NCBI GenBank assembly: GCA_028687435.1
Contig: JAQUAF010000061.1
Location: 1 to 35,712, forward strand
Source: Verrucomicrobiia bacterium
Lineage (GTDB): Bacteria; Verrucomicrobiota; Verrucomicrobiia; JABWAM01
Length of the DNA stretch: 35,712 nucleotides
Reading direction: 5' to 3'
Positions 1-7,411 of this stretch are shown one piece after another (the stretch's first letter is position 1; each line of letters opens with the position of its first letter). Both the position numbers and the translations under genes were made by a program. The notes beneath the pieces are model-generated. The model ran no database searches, was not told where the DNA came from, and worked only from the letters and a program-made list of their open reading frames with translations.

Positions 1-1
1 G

Positions 2-37
2 GAGGCACCCTCCCCGCATAGGGGAGCGTTTTGCCTC
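2..37. repeat. Nested hairpin at window edge
   Basis: An outer inverted repeat GAGGCA/TGCCTC (2-7 and 32-37) encloses an inner stem CTCCCC-GCATA-GGGGAG (10-26). It lies beyond the 3' end of the minus-strand gene at 187-1026. It could be a terminator-like or REP-like hairpin, but there is no clear T tract and the left context is cut off. Confidence 0.35.
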
Positions 38-186
38 TCAATCAAGTCTGGCGCGATGGCTGGACCCACCGTCGTGCCGGATTTTGGCCGGACGAACCCG
101 AAAAATCCCTAATTCGGAACCGCTGATCATGATGCGCATCCCTTCCCTCCTTGAACGCGATCGGATCGAAAAGGCGCCTCCGTCGC

Positions 187-1026
187 TCAAACATCGATTA
201 CCATGCCGTCGTAACCCACGGCAATCCCGTGGGGGCGGAAGAATTCGCAAAGCTCCTCGTGCAGGGTCATCCCATTGTGGGAGAAATGGTTGGCCACCAC
301 CTGCGCGCCGGGCTTGAGAACGCCGAGTTCCCCGAGCCTCTTCTTCACGGCGATAACCGTATTGGCGCCCATGTGGCCCCGTCTCGCATCCGGACTTCCA
401 TGAAGGCAGGTGCAGTCAAGAATCGCCGCGTCCAGTTTGAACTTTCGGATTTGATCCCACGTGGGATCCGGCCACCAGCCGGTGTCGTTGCCGATCACCG
501 CGGTCCGGCCGTTTTCCTCGATGACGTAGTTCAAGCACTGTTCCGATTCCCTTCCATGGTCGGCGGCCAGCGCGGTCACCTTCAAGCCGCCCGCCTCGGC
601 CGCCTGTCCCGGAATCATGGCCTCTTCCTGAATTCCAAGCGCGGAACAGTCGTAGGACTCAAGATGCACTTTTTCGAATGCGCCGCGCAACTGCTCAAAC
701 AACTGGGGACTGCCATACAGGGTCAGGGGACGCGTAACACGGCTGAAGCCCTTGCGACGCCAGCATATTTCAATGGTTGACAGGTGATCCGAATGGCTGT
801 GGGTGAAAAAAATCCGGCGGATCTCCGCGAGGTCAACGCCGAATTGAGAGGTCTGCCAGTGGATGTCGGGCCCAAAGTCAACGAGCGTGTCGCGATTGAT
901 CCAGTAAACGGTGCGGCGGCGGATGTTGCGCCCGCCCCGCCGCCGCGCCTCGGCGCACGGGGAACACTCGCAAAACAAGGCGGGCCAGCCTTCGGCCGCG
1001 GCGGAACCAAGAATCGTGATTTTCAT
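187..1026 (-). CDS. MBL-fold metallo-hydrolase, PhnP/PqqB-like
   Basis: This 279-aa metallo-beta-lactamase-fold protein probably hydrolyses a phosphodiester or related substrate in the cytoplasm; no signal peptide is visible. It opens with an LGSAAAEGWP stretch followed by a cysteine cluster, CECSPC (about residues 19-24), next to an AEAR segment. That layout is shared by PhnP (cyclic phosphodiesterase of the C-P lyase pathway) and PqqB. The metal-binding HxHxDH motif is at residues 76-81 (HSHSDH). A later conserved histidine lies in the NHFSHNG segment near the C-terminus. No phn or pqq partner genes are present, so the substrate is unknown. The ATG at 1026 is the first in frame and begins directly with the expected first strand. 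It stands alone, 97 bp downstream of the pseudopilin gene on the same strand. Confidence 0.85.
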   Translation of the reverse strand: MKITILGSAAAEGWPALFCECSPCAEARRRGGRNIRRRTVYWINRDTLVDFGPDIHWQTSQFGVDLAEIRRIFFTHSHSDHLSTIEICWRRKGFSRVTRPLTLYGSPQLFEQLRGAFEKVHLESYDCSALGIQEEAMIPGQAAEAGGLKVTALAADHGRESEQCLNYVIEENGRTAVIGNDTGWWPDPTWDQIRKFKLDAAILDCTCLHGSPDARRGHMGANTVIAVKKRLGELGVLKPGAQVVANHFSHNGMTLHEELCEFFRPHGIAVGYDGMVIDV

Positions 1027-1123
1027 GGATGAATTTTACCTGCCCGGGAATAATACAAATTTCCGCAACTCGCGCAACATCCATCCGCCCCCCTCCTCCC
1101 CATTTATTCAAAACCCGGAATCC

Positions 1124-1846
1124 TCAATCCCCCGAATCAATCGTCGCCCACCCCTGCTTGTAATCAGCCGGCGCAACCCAGGAAACATGGCCGTCGCAAA
1201 AAAGATAATTGGCGCCCCCGCCGTGATAGATGGCAAAAGTCCTGAGCGACCCTCCATACCCATGCTTTACGCTATCGCAACGATTGGCAAACCGGTTGAC
1301 AGACGAACGCCATTCCTGGACCAAAACAGTCGTTGATGGCGCGGAAATCTCAGCCAGGGAACTTGACCCATCGTTGCTGACAGGGCCTCTTGTGTTCGGA
1401 GGATCACTTGCGTTATACGGCGAAAGCCCCACATTCATTGCATAACTGCGAGGCGGCGAATCGACGAGATCACGCACGATGGTGTCGCCCGGACAATGAA
1501 AGATGCCCGCTGCAGCCACTCCTCCAGTCATGTAGGAGGGCTCCCCCCGGTACCCGGCATAAGTCCAAATAAATTTTTCAAACCCCTTGCTTGAGGAATC
1601 TTGAAGCGGCGCCGGCAACATGTCGTTGTTGCTTTGCGCATAAAGCATCATCGCCAATCCGATTTGCCTCATGTTGTTCATGCAACTCAGGGCCTTGACC
1701 TTGTCCCTCGCCGATCTCAGTCCGGGCGCCAAAAGAGAACACAACACAGACAGAATGCTTATGACAACCAACAACTCGATCAATGAAAAAGCCTTCTTGC
1801 GTTTGACATGAAAAATCGCCCCTGTCCGTCTGCTTGAACAAACCAT
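1124..1846 (-). CDS. Pseudopilin-like protein (H-X9-DG type), locus A
   Basis: A secreted or envelope protein with a type IV pilin/type II secretion N-terminal signal. A short basic leader ends in KKA, followed by FSLIELLVVISILSVL, so the predicted prepilin peptidase cut is before the Phe, with the conserved Glu at +5. The C-terminus holds the H-X9-DG motif (HGGGANYLFCDGH), typical of a pilin-like family greatly expanded in Planctomycetes and Lentisphaerota. ATG at 1846 is chosen (240 aa) because GGAG lies 8 nt upstream. Longer starts are TTG at 1891 and ATG at 1879, which follows an AGGAAGG about 12 nt upstream. The gene is divergent from the GntR-LacI regulator at 2104 and shares its AT-rich control region. 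No pilus assembly genes are nearby. Surface glycan binding is a guess from context; the family has no firm function. Confidence 0.85.
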   Translation of the reverse strand: MVCSSRRTGAIFHVKRKKAFSLIELLVVISILSVLCSLLAPGLRSARDKVKALSCMNNMRQIGLAMMLYAQSNNDMLPAPLQDSSSKGFEKFIWTYAGYRGEPSYMTGGVAAAGIFHCPGDTIVRDLVDSPPRSYAMNVGLSPYNASDPPNTRGPVSNDGSSSLAEISAPSTTVLVQEWRSSVNRFANRCDSVKHGYGGSLRTFAIYHGGGANYLFCDGHVSWVAPADYKQGWATIDSGD

Positions 1847-1896
1847 CCGAATCACTCCAAATATTCTGTCGAATAGCATGATCTTTATCAACCTTC

Positions 1897-1923
1897 CTTA
1901 TATGACAAAAAGCTTGTTGTCAA
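1897..1923 (-). promoter_or_regulatory. Possible promoter of the locus A pseudopilin
   Basis: On the minus strand a perfect -35 TTGACA (1918-1923) is followed by TATAAG (1897-1902) with a short 15-nt spacer. The -35 sits in a small palindrome, TTGTTG-T-CAACAA (1914-1926). The spacing is suboptimal, so this is only a candidate. Confidence 0.35.
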
Positions 1924-1931
1924 CAATGCTC

Positions 1932-1969
1932 TAATACACTTTCTTTAAAAACTGAATGTATCATCACTC
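1932..1969. promoter_or_regulatory. Operator-like element, distal copy
   Basis: TAATACA (1932-1938) faces TGTATCATC (1957-1965) across 18 nt. The 13-bp string TGTATCATCACTC at 1957-1969 recurs exactly at 2082-2094. It lies between the divergent pseudopilin and regulator genes and is probably a second binding site for the regulator encoded at 2104. Confidence 0.5.
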
Positions 1970-2038
1970 TATTTATTTGTCAAGCTTCTCACGAAATAAA
2001 CAATTTTTTCAATATCAACAATAAATATTGCGAGAAAT

Positions 2039-2066
2039 TTGACAACCATTAAAAAGATGATACACT
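2039..2066 (+). promoter_or_regulatory. Promoter of the GntR-LacI regulator
   Basis: A perfect -35 TTGACA (2039-2044) is followed after 16 nt by TACACT (2061-2066), which carries an extended -10 TGA just before it. The predicted transcript starts about 30 nt before the ATG at 2104, and no Shine-Dalgarno sequence is seen. The -10 overlaps the left arm of the operator at 2056-2090. Confidence 0.55.
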
Positions 2067-2090
2067 TTTAGAATCCATTTCTGTATCATC
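2056..2090. promoter_or_regulatory. Inverted-repeat operator GATGATACA-N17-TGTATCATC
   Basis: Two perfect 9-bp arms, GATGATACA (2056-2064) and TGTATCATC (2082-2090), flank 17 nt. The left arm covers the -10 box and the right arm lies after the predicted start site, 13 nt before the ATG of the regulator. The position fits autorepression by the GntR-LacI protein. The core half-site TGATACA recurs in the operator before the locus B regulator at 22570. Confidence 0.6.
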
Positions 2091-2103
2091 ACTCCATTCA
2101 GTC

Positions 2104-3216
2104 ATGACCACACAACAACTCATCAACGCCATGCTGCATGATTTTTGGGAATCAGGCGATTATTCGGTTGGCGACAAATTGCCAACCGGACGAGAACTGA
2201 CCCAACGATATCAAGTGAGTTGTTCAACCCTGAGCAAGGCCATGGAGCTTTTGGCCGGGGAGGGACGCCTGACCAAACAACGGGGCAGAGGCATCCATAT
2301 TGCGTCCTTGTCCAACAAACCGCAGTTGGCGGGACAAAAACAACAGCGACACATTGGTTTTGTCGTGGGGAACCTGGAAAACACCCTGCCTTATGAAATT
2401 TTCAAGGGAATTGATTATGTGGGACGCGAACAAAATTGTTTTTTCGAAGTGGCAAACAACACCGAAAACATTTTGCAGGAACGGCGCCAGATCCGGCAAA
2501 TGATGGAAAGAGGCGCGCAGGGAATCGTGCTTTATCCGGCAGTCAAGCGTCCCCCAAATGAGGAATATCTGGCAACCGGGTTTCGGGATCTTCCGATCGT
2601 GGTGGTGGACTTGTATGATGCCGCGATGAACCGTCCCCACGTGATTTTCGACAACTGGTCCGCAGGCCGCGAAATGACCCGCCACCTGTTGAAACTTGGG
2701 CGCAGGGAAATCGCCTTTGTAAAATTTGACAACGCCATTCCCTACCGTTCGCTCGACGACCGGCTGGCGGGATACAAGCGGGCCCTGGACGAATTTAAAA
2801 TTCCCCATGACCCGGCCAGAACATTTGCCATCCCCATCGAAATGACAGGGAAAAAAAACCATGCCATGGCGGCGGCGGCAGCCGTGGACCGGCTCCTCGA
2901 GCTTCAGCCGCAGCCGGACGCCATCATCATGCCAACAGACCATTACGCCCGGGCCTGCATTGAATATTTGAGGCAAAAAGGCGTGGCAGTGCCCGGCGAA
3001 ATCACCGTTGTCGGCTTTGACAACCTGCAAAAGGAAGGCTGGGATGAAAAATTTTCCACAACATCCCCCGATTTTGAAATGATGGGGGAACGCGCCGCGC
3101 AAATGCTCCTTGAACGGATTGAATCCCGCAATACCGATCCAACCGGATTGATTTTGCCGTGTCCATTGATTGTTCCAAAAGACATTCCGCCCACCCCTCA
3201 ACATGCAAATCAATAA
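2104..3216 (+). CDS. GntR-type HTH fused to LacI-type sugar-binding domain
   Basis: A 370-aa cytoplasmic one-component transcription regulator. Residues about 1-70 form a GntR winged helix (VGDKLPTGRELTQRYQVS, then STLSKAMELL and a GRGIHI wing). Residues about 80-365 form a periplasmic-binding-protein-like effector domain of the LacI/GalR kind (RHIGFVVGNL, ERGAQGIVLYP, FDNWSAGREMTRHLL, VVGFDNLQKEGW). By family logic a sugar or oligosaccharide modulates DNA binding. It heads a plus-strand series with the glycosidase-like gene at 3281 (64-nt gap) and the metallo-hydrolase at 6344, and is divergent from the pseudopilin gene. Paired inverted repeats just upstream suggest autoregulation. The ligand cannot be read from sequence. 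Confidence 0.9.
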   Translation: MTTQQLINAMLHDFWESGDYSVGDKLPTGRELTQRYQVSCSTLSKAMELLAGEGRLTKQRGRGIHIASLSNKPQLAGQKQQRHIGFVVGNLENTLPYEIFKGIDYVGREQNCFFEVANNTENILQERRQIRQMMERGAQGIVLYPAVKRPPNEEYLATGFRDLPIVVVDLYDAAMNRPHVIFDNWSAGREMTRHLLKLGRREIAFVKFDNAIPYRSLDDRLAGYKRALDEFKIPHDPARTFAIPIEMTGKKNHAMAAAAAVDRLLELQPQPDAIIMPTDHYARACIEYLRQKGVAVPGEITVVGFDNLQKEGWDEKFSTTSPDFEMMGERAAQMLLERIESRNTDPTGLILPCPLIVPKDIPPTPQHANQ

Positions 3217-3280
3217 TCTGACGCCAAACGCAACGAAAAAGACAGGCATCCCTCAACTCCATTGCAAACCAAAGACAACC

Positions 3281-6200
3281 ATGCAAACACACCGATTCAA
3301 AAGAAACATCATATCCATCGTAATGGGATTATATGTCTTCCAATCAATGATGACTATCCAGGCAAATGCCGCGGATGCCGCCCCAAAAATCCTCCTGATC
3401 AGCCAAAAGGATGTTCATGCGGAGGAAATGCAACTGTTGGACCAATGCCTTCCACAAGGTTCGTTTGTCCATGTCTTCTGGCCGGAGCTGACCGCCGGAC
3501 AAATCCAATCCGCGCAGGCATTCATCCTGGTCCGTCCACAACCCGCGGACTTGAAGGCGCTCCCCGCCCCGCAACTCAAGGAGTTTGTCTCCCCCACCCG
3601 CGGCCTCATGGTTCTGGGACTGCCGTCGGATCCGAAATCCTTCGCCGAACTCGCCCGATTGCTGCCGGGGCGCCTTCCCAAATCCGTCCAAAGACATCCC
3701 GCCACCGAGATTCTTCATTCCCAGTGGATCTGGCGTCAAAAACCTTCCGGGGGCTACTGGGCACGCAAGGTCTTCGATCTGCCCGCGTCGTTTGAGCGCG
3801 TGTTTCTCCTGGTCACCGGCGATGACCGGCATGCAACCCATCTCAATGGACAACAGCTCTGCGCGGGAAGAAACTGGAGCAAGGCATCATGGATTGACGC
3901 GACAGCCGCGGCGCAACCTGGAAAGAATGTTTTCTGCATCCACGGCAACAACACCGACGGCCCCGGGGGGTTGATTGGCTCAATTTATGCAACGGACAAA
4001 CAAGGGCGGATCATCCTTTGCCTTGGCACGGACAAAACCTGGAAGGCATCCGAAACGGAACCGCCCGCCCAATGGACCGGCGTTGATTTTGACGACAGTT
4101 CATGGGGCAATGCACGGGTCATCTGTTCATATTCCAAAGGCGCATGGAGTTCCAACGTAGTCCTGGATGCCGCGCCCATCCAGACCATTCCATCAGGCAA
4201 GGCGGTGCTTGGGGAAAACACCACACCGATCAATGTCGACAGCTGGTTTGCAACCCCGGCCGCAAACGCAAATGATCTTGCGTTGTTGAAACAGGGGGAT
4301 GTGCTTGTGGCGTTGGCGAGAGATGACGCGGCCACAGGCCGCAGCGTTGTGGCAACCATTGATGCCCTGCCATTGCGCGCGGTGTACGGAGGGAACAGCG
4401 TCCATTTGCAAATGGATCCCGGGGGCGCCGATTTTCTGCGCAAATCCGCGGCATGGATCAGCCGGATCCCCCCCTCTCCACCCCATGAAAATGCCGGCGC
4501 GCCACCCCCCTCCCCTCCCAAGGCCGCTCAAAACAACGCCGAAAAAGGCGGGTTTTCATTCACCATCCAAGTCAGTGAAATCCCGGGCAAATCCTGGTAT
4601 CCGCCAAACGGCCTGCTTGACCTGAAGGCGTTTGTGGACGAGATGAACCTTTGCTGCGTGAACGCCATCCATATCGGCATCCCCATCCTCAAAACGGAAT
4701 GGACACGCTATCTGGCGGCCTATGCGCGACAAAAAGGAATGACGCTGACCTATTTCGGCCATGGCTGCACGGAAATGTTTTCACGAACCGACCCCTCCCC
4801 GATTTCGGCATTTTCTCCAAAATATCTGGAGACCATAAAAAAGACAGTCGCACCTCTTGCGGGCAGCTTTCCAAAAGACGTCCCCCTTCAACAAATCTAT
4901 CCATTCCAGGATGAACCGTTCCACATGGGCACATCGGGGTTCGATCTCAGCAAGGAGGCCCGAAACGCCTTTAAAATGAAATACGGCTATGAACTGCCTG
5001 TTGACATCGACACGATCATGGCCTCGCCAAAAACCACGCTGGATGTCCTGAATTTCCATTCGGATTCCTACCCCGTGGCATGGCGGCAGATTTATCGGCA
5101 GATCAAGACAATCCATCCCGAAATTGAAATTGCCATCAATCACGACAGCCACAGCGCCTTTGGCGGAACAAACAAGGACAGCATCCTCATGGACGATGTC
5201 TTCCGCTGGGGCGGGGATTACGCCGACGCTTTTGCCTGCGACATCTACCCCTATTTCAATGTCAGCAAAATGGCGGATTATCGAACAGGCAGGGCCAGGG
5301 AGATTGGCAAACCCCGGATCAGCCAGACCCATTACGGCCTCGCCCAGATGCGCAACCTGACTTATACTCATAACAAACGGCTTGGCTTCTGGGTAAACAC
5401 ATTGAATACGCGATGGGCTGACGGCCATGTCATCACCCCCGCCGCCCGGGAGCAATGGTGGGGAACGAGCGAAATGATTTACACCGCTATCGCCAATGGA
5501 TGCGATTACCTCATCGCAGGCATCGGCATCCCCCAGAATGCGCGGCATTGGGAGGAAATGAAACTGACCATGCGTCATGTTCAATCCATCGCCCCCTCCC
5601 TGCAAAAAACAAAAAAGACATCGGCGGCAGCGCGTTTTTTCTTTCCGCGCTCGGAACTCCTGATTCTGCAAAAGGAACGTTGGAACGCCGGGGTGGTGTT
5701 CGAATTGTGCCAAAGGTCGTTTGGCGAAATCGATGTGCTGCACGAAGACCAGGTGGCGGACGACCATCTTAATGGCTGCAAGATTCTGGTCCTGTGCGAT
5801 GTGGAACTCATCCCAACAACCGTCTCGAAACGGATCGCCTCGTTTGTCCGCAACGGGGGATTGCTCGTCATGGACCGGATTCCCTCCTTGGACGAGCAAA
5901 AACAATCCAACCCCCTTTTCGCGGATCTTCTGAAGGAATTCGGCGGAAAACGCATCCTTCATTTTGAGGACAAGCTTTTGGAAACCTATCTGCGCACATG
6001 GGCGGAAAATGACATCGCAAAAAGGGATGAACTGCATCGCGCTCTGCGCGATTTTCAATTGAAAAACGGCATCATCCCCGCAGTCCATTCCTCCAATCCC
6101 GACATCGAGGCGGGCGTGCGGCAGTCGGCGGACACCCTCCTCCTGTTCCTGATCAATCATGAGTCCGCCAACGAAAAAACCAGCGTCATCCTGAACCACC

Positions 6201-6334
6201 CGCCCTTCGCCATCCGCCAGTTGACCAATGCATCAACCGGAAAAACCGTGCCGTTCAATCAAACTTCCGAGGGGTTAAAACTGGACTTGAGCGTGCCGTT
6301 CGGAAAGGCGCTCATTCTGACAGCTCATCCTTAA
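3281..6334 (+). CDS. Secreted multidomain glycoside hydrolase-like protein
   Basis: A 1017-aa exported protein. The ATG at 3281 puts a basic N-region and hydrophobic core (IISIVMGLYVF) before a likely cut near ANA-ADA at about residue 32. A longer in-frame start at 3170 would overlap the regulator and hide the signal peptide. In order: a Rossmann-like segment (35-135); a galactose-binding jelly-roll-like segment (140-300) resembling those on GH2 and rhamnosidase enzymes (WARKVFDLP, DDRHATHLNGQQL); a Pro-rich linker (396-415); a probable TIM-barrel (430-770) with YPFQDEPF around Glu545 as candidate catalytic acid; a flavodoxin/GH42-trimerisation-like segment (790-900); and a small C-terminal beta domain. 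The overall plan recalls GH42-like enzymes, but no family can be assigned by eye. Only 9 nt separate it from the next gene, so the two are probably co-transcribed. Confidence 0.75.
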   Translation: MQTHRFKRNIISIVMGLYVFQSMMTIQANAADAAPKILLISQKDVHAEEMQLLDQCLPQGSFVHVFWPELTAGQIQSAQAFILVRPQPADLKALPAPQLKEFVSPTRGLMVLGLPSDPKSFAELARLLPGRLPKSVQRHPATEILHSQWIWRQKPSGGYWARKVFDLPASFERVFLLVTGDDRHATHLNGQQLCAGRNWSKASWIDATAAAQPGKNVFCIHGNNTDGPGGLIGSIYATDKQGRIILCLGTDKTWKASETEPPAQWTGVDFDDSSWGNARVICSYSKGAWSSNVVLDAAPIQTIPSGKAVLGENTTPINVDSWFATPAANANDLALLKQGDVLVALARDDAATGRSVVATIDALPLRAVYGGNSVHLQMDPGGADFLRKSAAWISRIPPSPPHENAGAPPPSPPKAAQNNAEKGGFSFTIQVSEIPGKSWYPPNGLLDLKAFVDEMNLCCVNAIHIGIPILKTEWTRYLAAYARQKGMTLTYFGHGCTEMFSRTDPSPISAFSPKYLETIKKTVAPLAGSFPKDVPLQQIYPFQDEPFHMGTSGFDLSKEARNAFKMKYGYELPVDIDTIMASPKTTLDVLNFHSDSYPVAWRQIYRQIKTIHPEIEIAINHDSHSAFGGTNKDSILMDDVFRWGGDYADAFACDIYPYFNVSKMADYRTGRAREIGKPRISQTHYGLAQMRNLTYTHNKRLGFWVNTLNTRWADGHVITPAAREQWWGTSEMIYTAIANGCDYLIAGIGIPQNARHWEEMKLTMRHVQSIAPSLQKTKKTSAAARFFFPRSELLILQKERWNAGVVFELCQRSFGEIDVLHEDQVADDHLNGCKILVLCDVELIPTTVSKRIASFVRNGGLLVMDRIPSLDEQKQSNPLFADLLKEFGGKRILHFEDKLLETYLRTWAENDIAKRDELHRALRDFQLKNGIIPAVHSSNPDIEAGVRQSADTLLLFLINHESANEKTSVILNHPPFAIRQLTNASTGKTVPFNQTSEGLKLDLSVPFGKALILTAHP

Positions 6335-6343
6335 AACATTTCC

Positions 6344-7327
6344 ATGAACACATTTTTTAAAAAGTGCGGGATATTCCTGCTTCTGGGCCTTCTCATTTCA
6401 ATCCGGCCTGTTTCGGCAGAACAGCCATTGCGCCGCACGACCGGCGCGCAACTTCTCGATCAACCGCCCGCCGCCCAGGATATCGACAAAACCCGGTTGC
6501 TGCGCATCATCACCATCAATGTAAATCTCCAAACCGTGGCCGATTCCCATCTGATCATCACTCCATCGGGAAAAACCCTGTTGATCGACGCGGGCTGGCC
6601 GCCGCCCCGCGATCACGCCAAAGTCGTGCTCTCATTTTTAAAACGGGAGGGAATCCGCCGCATTGATCAGATGATGGCCAGCCATTTTCATATTGATCAT
6701 TTCGGCGCCATGCCCGAGATCCTGCATTCAAACGAGGTGACAATTGGAGAATTACTCTGGTCGCCGCTTCCCCTTGATAAATTGGAAAAGCTTGAACCCT
6801 CGGAGGCCAAAAAAACGAAGGACTTGGAGGAAAAAATCAGAAAGGAATGCGCCGAAAAGAATGTTCCCATCAAGGAGATCAAAACAGGAGACATCCTGGA
6901 CTTGGAAGATGGCGTCACAGGCAGGGTACTGGCAGCCGCCGAACCCGACATTGAAACCAAAAACTACATCAACAACAACTCCATTGTCATGAGGCTTGCA
7001 TATAAAAATTTTTCCATGCTGTTCGCTGGTGACGCGGGTTTTGAAGAGGAAAAAAGGATTATGTCCGAACACAAGGACATTGTCTGCGATGTCTTGAAAA
7101 TCGGTCATCACGCGGGCGCCGGCAGTACGGGCGAAGATTGGATCAAGGCGGTCAACGCCAAGGTCGGCGTCGCACCCATGCCCAAGTACCTTTCCGAGGA
7201 TCCCCGTGGTTTGAGGGTGTGGAATCAACTGGCGCCAACCAGCATCAAGGTGTATCGGACATGGGAGCACGGGAACATCGAGATCAATACAGACGGCAAC
7301 CGTTTCTGGATTCTCACGGAAAAATGA
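6344..7327 (+). CDS. Exported ComEC/Rec2-type MBL-fold hydrolase
   Basis: A 327-aa metallo-beta-lactamase-fold protein with a clear signal peptide (residues 1-25, hydrophobic core FLLLGLLISI, cut near VSA-EQ). It has the metal motif HFHIDH at 114-119, a later FAGDAG aspartate and a GHHAG histidine. This layout matches the stand-alone ComEC/Rec2 C-terminal-type MBL proteins, here exported rather than membrane-embedded. A Lys/Glu-rich insert (about residues 150-185) separates the two metal-binding halves. It starts 9 nt after the glycosidase-like gene, so it probably acts in the same extracytoplasmic pathway. Candidate substrates are phosphodiesters or esters released during glycan breakdown; this is inference. 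It converges on the radical SAM gene at 7412. Confidence 0.85.
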   Translation: MNTFFKKCGIFLLLGLLISIRPVSAEQPLRRTTGAQLLDQPPAAQDIDKTRLLRIITINVNLQTVADSHLIITPSGKTLLIDAGWPPPRDHAKVVLSFLKREGIRRIDQMMASHFHIDHFGAMPEILHSNEVTIGELLWSPLPLDKLEKLEPSEAKKTKDLEEKIRKECAEKNVPIKEIKTGDILDLEDGVTGRVLAAAEPDIETKNYINNNSIVMRLAYKNFSMLFAGDAGFEEEKRIMSEHKDIVCDVLKIGHHAGAGSTGEDWIKAVNAKVGVAPMPKYLSEDPRGLRVWNQLAPTSIKVYRTWEHGNIEINTDGNRFWILTEK

Positions 7328-7364
7328 CCCCGCCGGATAAAATTGAATGGCCGCAAGGGGTTTG

Positions 7365-7391
7365 ATCCTGTCCATCCTGTTTATCCATGTG
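7365..7391. repeat. 9-bp periodic intergenic repeat
   Basis: Three 9-bp units in a row, ATCCTGTCC, ATCCTGTTT and ATCCATGTG, lie in the short gap between convergent genes. Strings of the ATCCTGTTT type are common intergenic filler in many bacterial genomes. No function is evident. Confidence 0.5.
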
Positions 7392-7411
7392 AATATCGCC
7401 CAGGCTGACGC

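Noticed and set aside
187..1026. PqqB of a pyrroloquinoline quinone pathway
   Set aside because: The start resembles PqqB but no pqqA, C, D or E is present, and the radical SAM proteins here are B12-type rather than PqqE.
2224..3249. 341-aa minus-strand frame
   Set aside because: Antisense to the GntR-LacI regulator, which has clear domain motifs; composition is shadow-like.
4781..6199. 472-aa minus-strand frame
   Set aside because: Lies wholly antisense to the glycosidase-like gene and shows no recognisable motif or start signals.
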